This document shows positions 23,940 to 27,625 of a stretch of DNA of 27,625 nucleotides, one piece after another. The notes under the pieces are model-generated. The model did no database searches. It saw only the letters and a list, made by a program, of their open reading frames with translations, and was not told the DNA's origin. Numbering within the stretch: position 1 is the stretch's first letter; each line of letters begins with the position of its first letter. A program made the translations under genes and the position numbers. Source of the stretch: F23-B02 sp963633225 (lineage in GTDB: Bacteria; Bacillota; Clostridia; Oscillospirales; Oscillospiraceae); assembly GCA_963633225.1 (NCBI GenBank), contig CAVGXR010000049.1:1-27625 (forward strand), written 5' to 3'.

Positions 23940-24295
23940 GCATATGTATTTGGTTTTAGTCTGGCACTGACGGGCAAGGGCGTGGCTATTTCGGTGCAGT
24001 GGAAACTTCGACAAACGGAACGGGCAAGCCCGTTCCCTACGGGGTGCGCCGATTTCGGTGCAGTGGAAACTTCAGCAAGCGGAACGGGCAAGTTTTTTCA
24101 GAGGCGTAGCCACATTGTACCGATACGCTATTTGCGGTGTCCCGACCGGCAGCCGCGCAGGAAACTGATACAAAGGAACCCGCAACATTGCATCGCACTC
24201 GCGGGACGCGAAACGCTGTAGTTTATTCCAATATTCCCGGTCGGGCACCTGCAACATCCGTATAGGTACAGCCTCAATGCGCCACCAAAAAATAT

Positions 24296-24312
24296 CTAAT
24301 ATTTAATATTAG
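24296..24312 (+). promoter_or_regulatory. 17-nt palindrome upstream of the ECF S component
   Basis: CTAATATT-T-AATATTAG is a perfect palindrome ending 3 bp before the -35 box. It may be an operator or an A/T-rich UP element. Confidence 0.5.
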
Positions 24313-24315
24313 GTA

Positions 24316-24344
24316 TTGACAAGTCGGGAATTATGTACTATAGT
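24316..24344 (+). promoter_or_regulatory. Promoter of the ECF S component gene
   Basis: TTGACA (24316-24321), a 17-nt spacer, then TATAGT (24339-24344). It is 23 bp beyond the A-tract of element D. Confidence 0.87.
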
Positions 24345-24350
24345 TCGATT

Positions 24351-24437
24351 ATCACATCCAACCGACGAAATTGGTGGGATTTTGGCGGGCGCTGACAGGC
24401 GAATGGCCGGCGCTTGCTGAAGAAGGAGGACAGAAAA
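24351..24437 (+). other. Structured leader of the ECF S component gene
   Basis: An ATCC-ACCGA arm (from about 24355) can pair with TTGGTGGGAT (to about 24379) around CGAAA. A second GC-rich hairpin forms between GGGCGC (about 24386-24391) and GCGCTT (about 24410-24415), and the AAGGAGGA site follows. S-component genes are often under vitamin riboswitches, but I could not match this leader to TPP, FMN, THF, preQ1 or cobalamin consensus sequences. Confidence 0.35.
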
Positions 24438-24947
24438 ATGAAGGATAATACGATAAGAAAACTGGTATTTGCCGCGCTGTTTGCCGCGCTGAGCTGCGTT
24501 GCGACGATGGTCATCCGCATCCCGACGCCGATCGGCGGCTACATCCACGCCGGTGACGCGATCGTGCTGCTTTCGGCGTTTCTGCTCGGGCCGTGGTGGG
24601 GTGCGGCGGCAGCCGGACTCGGCTCTGGGCTTGCCGACCTGATAGCGGGCTACGGCCTGTATGTTCCGGGCACCTTTGCAATAAAATTCGTTGTGGCGCT
24701 GCTCGGCGGGCTGATCCTGCGCTGCGGGTTTATCCGTTCGCTGCCCGTGCGTGCGGTCGTCGCCGGTCTGGTCGGCGAGACGTTCATGGTGCTCGGCTAC
24801 CTCGGCTATGAGGCGCTCATCCTCGGCTACGGTGCGGCGGCGGTCGGCGGCGTGCCGATGAACTGCATTCAGGGCGCGTTCGGCGTTGTTGCCGGTGCTG
24901 CGCTCTTCCTCGCCCTCTCCAAAACCAGATTTTTAGAGGCGCATTAA
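24438..24947 (+). CDS. ECF transporter S component (vitamin-binding)
   Basis: This 169-residue protein has five or six membrane helices and resembles the substrate-capture (S) subunit of energy-coupling factor importers. RKLVFAALFAALSCVATMVI at the N-terminus contains the AxxxA-type helix that docks to the T subunit. YIHAGDAIVLLSAFLLGPWW and GLGSGLADLIAG are typical of the riboflavin/pyrimidine-type S family. The ligand cannot be assigned. No A or T subunit genes are nearby, so a shared (group II) module is implied. AAGGAGGA (24423-24430) lies 7 nt before the ATG. The terminal F-L-E-A-H and TAA are encoded by the tip of element E. Confidence 0.82.
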   Translation: MKDNTIRKLVFAALFAALSCVATMVIRIPTPIGGYIHAGDAIVLLSAFLLGPWWGAAAAGLGSGLADLIAGYGLYVPGTFAIKFVVALLGGLILRCGFIRSLPVRAVVAGLVGETFMVLGYLGYEALILGYGAAAVGGVPMNCIQGAFGVVAGAALFLALSKTRFLEAH

Positions 24948-25236
24948 GGCTGTACCTATACGGAGATTGCGGTGTCCCGACCGGCGGATGCAGACAAAAT
25001 AAAAACACTCGCGCCTCCCGTGGGTGCGGTGCAATGTTTTTGCAGCATCTCAAAATCTGCGCCGCACCCGTAGGGAACAGGCTTGCCTGTTCCGTTTGTA
25101 TCGTTTTTCTGCGCACTAAAATCACCGCACCCTGTAGGGAACGGGCTTGCCCGTTCCGCTTGCTGAGTCTATCTGCGCACCGAAACCGCCGCACCCTTGT
25201 CCGTCTGCACCAGACTAAAACCAAACACAAAACAAT

Positions 25237-25274
25237 AAAAGACAGCTTGGATTAAACATCCGAGCTGTCTTTTC
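25237..25274. terminator. Internal hairpin of element E
   Basis: AAAAGACAGCTTGGA pairs with TCCGAGCTGTCTTTT. It is a perfect stem apart from one T-G pair, flanked by A and T tracts. Confidence 0.68.
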
Positions 25275-25307
25275 AACATTTAATATAGTTTTTTGTTCCT
25301 ACTATGC

Positions 25308-25416
25308 GGAACAGGCAAGCCTGTTCCCTACAAGGATTGGAAGTAGTTTCGGTCGGGCACAAGCAACCACGTCCAGCTTGATCTCCATGCGAATTGCCCG
25401 CCACGGCGAGTGGCCA
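25308..25416 (+). repeat. 103-bp unit in element E
   Basis: It starts at the palindrome GGAACAGGCAAGCCTGTTCC and ends GCCCGCCACGGCGAGTGGCCA. It is a single copy here, against three in element F. Confidence 0.85.
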
Positions 25417-25574
25417 AGTCTGTTCCCTACGGAGAATGGCGCAGCTTTTGGAATGCTGCACAAACATTGCATCGCACTTGCGGGACGCGAAACGAACTTA
25501 TTTCATCCAATGCCGCCGGTCGGGACATCGCAATCAACGTATAGGTGCAGACTTAATGCGCCACTAAAAAACCC

Positions 25575-25603
25575 TTGTGTGCAGTGGTGGAATGGGATAT
25601 AAT
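25575..25603 (+). promoter_or_regulatory. Promoter of the aminotransferase gene
   Basis: TTGTGT (25575-25580), a 17-nt spacer, then TATAAT (25598-25603). The A-tract of element E (25566-25571) ends 3 nt before the weak -35 box. Confidence 0.8.
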
Positions 25604-25635
25604 CGAGGCATAGAAAAGCAAGGAGATGTCATAAT

Positions 25636-26838
25636 ATGTACAATTTTGACGAGATAATCGAACGCCGCGGCACGAACGCCCTGAATACGGACGGTTTCCG
25701 CGGCTACATATTCCACGCAGGACCCGAGAAGGTGTTCCCGTTCAAGGACGAGGAGTTTGTGCGCATGTGGGTCGCGGACATGGAGTTCGCGGTCGCGCCC
25801 GAGATATTGCAGGCGCTGCACGAGCGCGTTGACCGCCGCATATTCGGCTACACGGGCGTGTACGACGACGAGTATTACAACGCCTTTTCCAAGTGGTGCC
25901 TCGACCACTACGGCTGGAGCTTCCCCAAGGAGCAGCTGTGCATCACCCCGGGCATCATCCCCGCGCTGTATCAGCTGGCCGAGACGCTGTGCACGAAGGA
26001 CGAGAAGGTGTTGGTGAACACGCCGGCCTACGGCTACTTTGCCCACGCTGCGGAGTATTCCGGCCTCGGCATCCTGACCTCCGACCTGAAGAAGAGAGAC
26101 GACGGCACCTTCGAGCTCGATTTTGACGACTTCGAGCGCAAGTGCGCCGACCCGAGCTGCAAGCTCGTTTTCTGGTGCAACCCGCACAACCCGACCGGCA
26201 GAATGTGGACCGAGGCTGAGCTGCGCCGCGCCGGTGAGATCATGGCAAAGTACAATCTCTGGATAGTTTCCGACGAGATACACTGCGACCTCATCCGCAA
26301 TGGCCGCCGCCACATCCCCATGGCCTCCGTCATGACCGATTACCCCAAGCTCGTGACCTGCATGGCCCCGTCAAAGACCTTCAACCTCGCCGGTCTTGCG
26401 TTTTCCAACATCATCATCCGCGACGAGGGACTGCGCGCCCGCTTCAAGGACCGCGACAAGCTCTTCGGCATGGTAAACCCCATGTCGCTGACCGCAGCAA
26501 AGGCCGCCTACGAGAAGGGCGGCGCGTGGCACGAGGAGCTCAAGGCGTACCTTGACGCAAACTTCGCCTTTGTCAAAGACTACCTCGCCGAGCATCTGCC
26601 CGAGGCGCGTATGTACATCCCCGAGGCGACCTATCTCGCGTGGGTGGATCTCAGCCGCTGCCTGCCGGATGTGCCCGATCTGCCGGACTTCTTCGCAAAC
26701 AAGGCCGGTGTCCTGCTCGAGGGCGGCAACTCCCTGTTCGTCGGCAACGCCGAGGGCTATATCCGACTGAATCTCGCCATGCCGCGCTCGATCATAAAAA
26801 CCGGCCTCGACCGTATGATTTCAGTTGCGCATTTTTAG
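25636..26838 (+). CDS. PLP-dependent aminotransferase / C-S lyase, MalY/PatB type
   Basis: This 400-residue fold-type I PLP enzyme resembles the MalY/PatB group, whose members cleave cystathionine or cysteine conjugates to pyruvate, ammonia and a thiol. RMWVADMEFAVAPEILQAL at 43-61 and GYTGVYDDEYY at 71-81 are typical of that group. CNPHNPTG is at 181-188, SDEIHCDL at 212-219 with the Asp that contacts the pyridine nitrogen, and APSKTFNLAGL carries the PLP Lys at 247. AGGAGA (25621-25626) precedes the ATG by 9 nt. The end reads S-V-A-H-F-stop, formed from one repeat tip running into a second, so the native C-terminus may differ. Confidence 0.9.
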   Translation: MYNFDEIIERRGTNALNTDGFRGYIFHAGPEKVFPFKDEEFVRMWVADMEFAVAPEILQALHERVDRRIFGYTGVYDDEYYNAFSKWCLDHYGWSFPKEQLCITPGIIPALYQLAETLCTKDEKVLVNTPAYGYFAHAAEYSGLGILTSDLKKRDDGTFELDFDDFERKCADPSCKLVFWCNPHNPTGRMWTEAELRRAGEIMAKYNLWIVSDEIHCDLIRNGRRHIPMASVMTDYPKLVTCMAPSKTFNLAGLAFSNIIIRDEGLRARFKDRDKLFGMVNPMSLTAAKAAYEKGGAWHEELKAYLDANFAFVKDYLAEHLPEARMYIPEATYLAWVDLSRCLPDVPDLPDFFANKAGVLLEGGNSLFVGNAEGYIRLNLAMPRSIIKTGLDRMISVAHF

Positions 26839-27071
26839 AGGCGCATTGGGGCTGTACCTATACGGATATTGCGGGTGCACGGTATCGAAACATTGGAGGA
26901 AATAAAGTCGTTTCGCGTCCCGCTGGTGCGTTGCAATGTTTTGCAGCATCTAAAAAGCTGCGCCGCAACCTGTAGGGAACGGGCTTGCCCGTTCCGCTTG
27001 CTGAAGCTTCCACCGCACTGAAATAGCTGTAACATTGTCCGTCAGTGCCAGACTAAAACAGAATACAGACG

Positions 27072-27110
27072 AAAAAAGACAGCTCAGACTTAAAATCTAA
27101 GCTGTCTTTT
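27072..27110. terminator. Internal hairpin of element F
   Basis: AAAAGACAGCTCAGA pairs with TCTAAGCTGTCTTTT. Relative to E the GGA/TCC pairs have become AGA/TCT, a compensatory change that keeps the stem. Confidence 0.65.
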
Positions 27111-27150
27111 CAGCATTTAATATAGAAATTTGTTCAGGCTATGCGGAACA

Positions 27151-27459
27151 GGCAAGCCTGTTCCCTACAGGGACTGGAGGTAGTTTCGGTCGGGCATAAG
27201 CAACTACATCTTGCTTAATCTTCATGCGAAACGCCCGCCACGGCGAGTGGCCAGGCAAGCCTGTTCCCTACAAGGATTGGAGGTAGTTTTGGTCGGGCGC
27301 AAGCAGCAACATCTTGCTTGATCTTAATGCGAAATGCCCGCCACGGCGAGTGGCCAGGCAAGCCTGTTCCCTACAAGGATTGGAGGTAGTTTTGGCCGGG
27401 CACAAGCAGCAGCATCTTGCTTAATCTCCATGCGAGTTGCCCGCCACGGCGAGTGGCCA
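27151..27459 (+). repeat. Three tandem 103-bp units
   Basis: Units start at 27151, 27254 and 27357, an exact 103-bp period. Each runs from GGCAAGCCTGTTCCCTACA through GGAGGTAGTTTTGG and AGCATCTTGCTTAATCT-like sequence to CCCGCCACGGCGAGTGGCCA. A fourth begins (GCAAG) and stops. Units differ at scattered positions, so they are not a recent identical expansion. Confidence 0.92.
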
Positions 27460-27558
27460 AGCAAGGGCTGCGAGTGAAAAAATAAAAAGTAATAGGTAAT
27501 AAGTGCGGTGTGCGGCGCTGCCGCACGGATTGAATTTCATTCGCTCGGAGAGCGAATC

Positions 27559-27625
27559 AGACTGTCAAAAAACCTATGCTGCTGCGTTGAGATATCCGCG
27601 CAGCGGGGGAGTTCGAGGGGGCAAG
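27559..27625 (-). repeat. R2 structured repeat, copy III (cut by window edge)
   Basis: On the minus strand it reads CTTGCCCCCTCGAACTCCCC, then CGCTGCGCGG, CGCAGCAGCATAGG and TTTTTGACAGTC. This matches 2738-2800 of copy I. It lies in place of the missing right arm of element F and continues beyond the window. Confidence 0.82.

Larger units (their letters stand above)
23553..24292. repeat. Tip-repeat element D, composite (740 bp)
   Basis: It consists of two 200-bp units, D1 (23553-23754) and D2 (24093-24292), which are inverted copies of each other. The right end of D1 (GTATCGGCATAATGTGGCTG, then CGCCTCTGAAAAAAC) mirrors the left end of D2. The left end of D1 mirrors the right end of D2 around GAAACTACAGCGTTTCGC. 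Between them (23755-24092) lie one reversed 103-bp unit, a GGAACAGG palindrome at 23850-23869, the hairpin at 23904-23939, and GGAACGGG at 24017-24036. There is no coding sequence. It fills the gap between corA and the next promoter. Confidence 0.8.
24930..25571. repeat. Tip-repeat element E (642 bp)
   Basis: The left tip TTTTTAGAGGCGCATTAAGG provides the stop of the upstream gene. The right tip GCGCCACTAAAAAA abuts the next promoter. Modules in order: arm with GTGTCCCGACCGGCGG; palindromes GGAACAGGCTTGCCTGTTCC (25074-25093) and GGAACGGGCTTGCCCGTTCC (25138-25157); the hairpin at 25237-25274; a third palindrome (25308-25327) that opens a 103-bp unit; then the inverted arm. There is no coding sequence. 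Confidence 0.85.
26832..27557. repeat. Tip-repeat element F (right end replaced)
   Basis: The left tip TTTTTAGAGGCGCATTGGGG gives the aminotransferase stop. An arm of GTGCACGGTATCGAAACATT type follows, then GGAACGGGCTTGCCCGTTCC (26976-26995), the hairpin at 27072-27110, a palindrome at 27145-27164, three 103-bp units, a GTAATAGGTAATAAGTGCGG block, and the palindrome ATTCGCTCGGAGAGCGAAT (27539-27557). At that point, where the right arm should follow, repeat R2 begins instead. There is no coding sequence in 787 bp. Confidence 0.8.

Noticed and set aside
24351..24437. TPP, FMN, THF, preQ1 or cobalamin riboswitch before the S component
   Set aside because: None of the conserved cores that I know can be found in the 87-nt leader.
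27151..27459. CRISPR array
   Set aside because: The repeats are contiguous 103-bp units without unique spacers, and no cas genes are present.

Overview
The window looks like chromosomal DNA from an anaerobic, endospore-forming Firmicute of class Clostridia, probably Oscillospiraceae/Ruminococcaceae-like. The grounds are a Gram-positive-type DnaK, a SpoIIR gene, a split two-subunit transketolase, ispE of the MEP isoprenoid pathway, clean AGGAGG-type ribosome binding sites, and GC-rich genes separated by A/T-rich sigma-A promoters. The lineage is an inference from gene content; no rRNA is present.

Layout. 1-4038: grpE-dnaK-dnaJ chaperone genes, with a structured repeat (family R2) between dnaK and dnaJ. 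4041-4613: a MarR-type regulator with its own promoter and possible operator. 4620-6732: a second R2 copy, then a two-gene aconitase X operon ending in a bidirectional terminator. 6739-8540 (minus): a ComEC-like metallo-beta-lactamase-fold hydrolase coupled to a DMT/EamA permease. 8630-11440: apgM-like mutase, ispE and spoIIR. 11500-15285 (minus): split transketolase, galactokinase and an MscS channel in one apparent operon. 15655-17486: a HAD hydrolase and a P-loop NTPase/CYTH fusion. 17496-19628 (minus): a 38-residue protein with a structured leader, a PPOX-like flavoprotein, initiator tRNA-Met and psuG. 19998-21967 (minus): an ECF sigma factor and a membrane protein that is probably its anti-sigma factor. 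22577-26838 (plus): a CorA-type transporter, an ECF-transporter S component and a MalY/PatB-type aminotransferase. 26832-27625: repeats only.

The striking part is the spacers of the right half. At least six are filled by one family of non-coding, modular, inverted-repeat elements of about 365-740 bp (here called A to F), and a 95-bp relic lies between spoIIR and mscS. Their tips read TTTTTAGAGGCGCATT inward. Elements often span the whole gap between genes. On one side the tip runs into the upstream gene and supplies its last codons and stop (six genes, four ending in a -(A/T)-H tail directly before the stop). On the other side the outward A-tract stops 1-3 nt from the -35 box of the next promoter (five promoters). 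Inside are nested palindromes, a terminator-like hairpin with compensatory changes, and a 103-bp unit that is tandemly triplicated in element F. No transposase is present. I infer a non-autonomous element that has become, or is tolerated as, a transcriptional insulator with a promoter-boosting end.

All functional calls come from motif reading by eye; no database search was possible.
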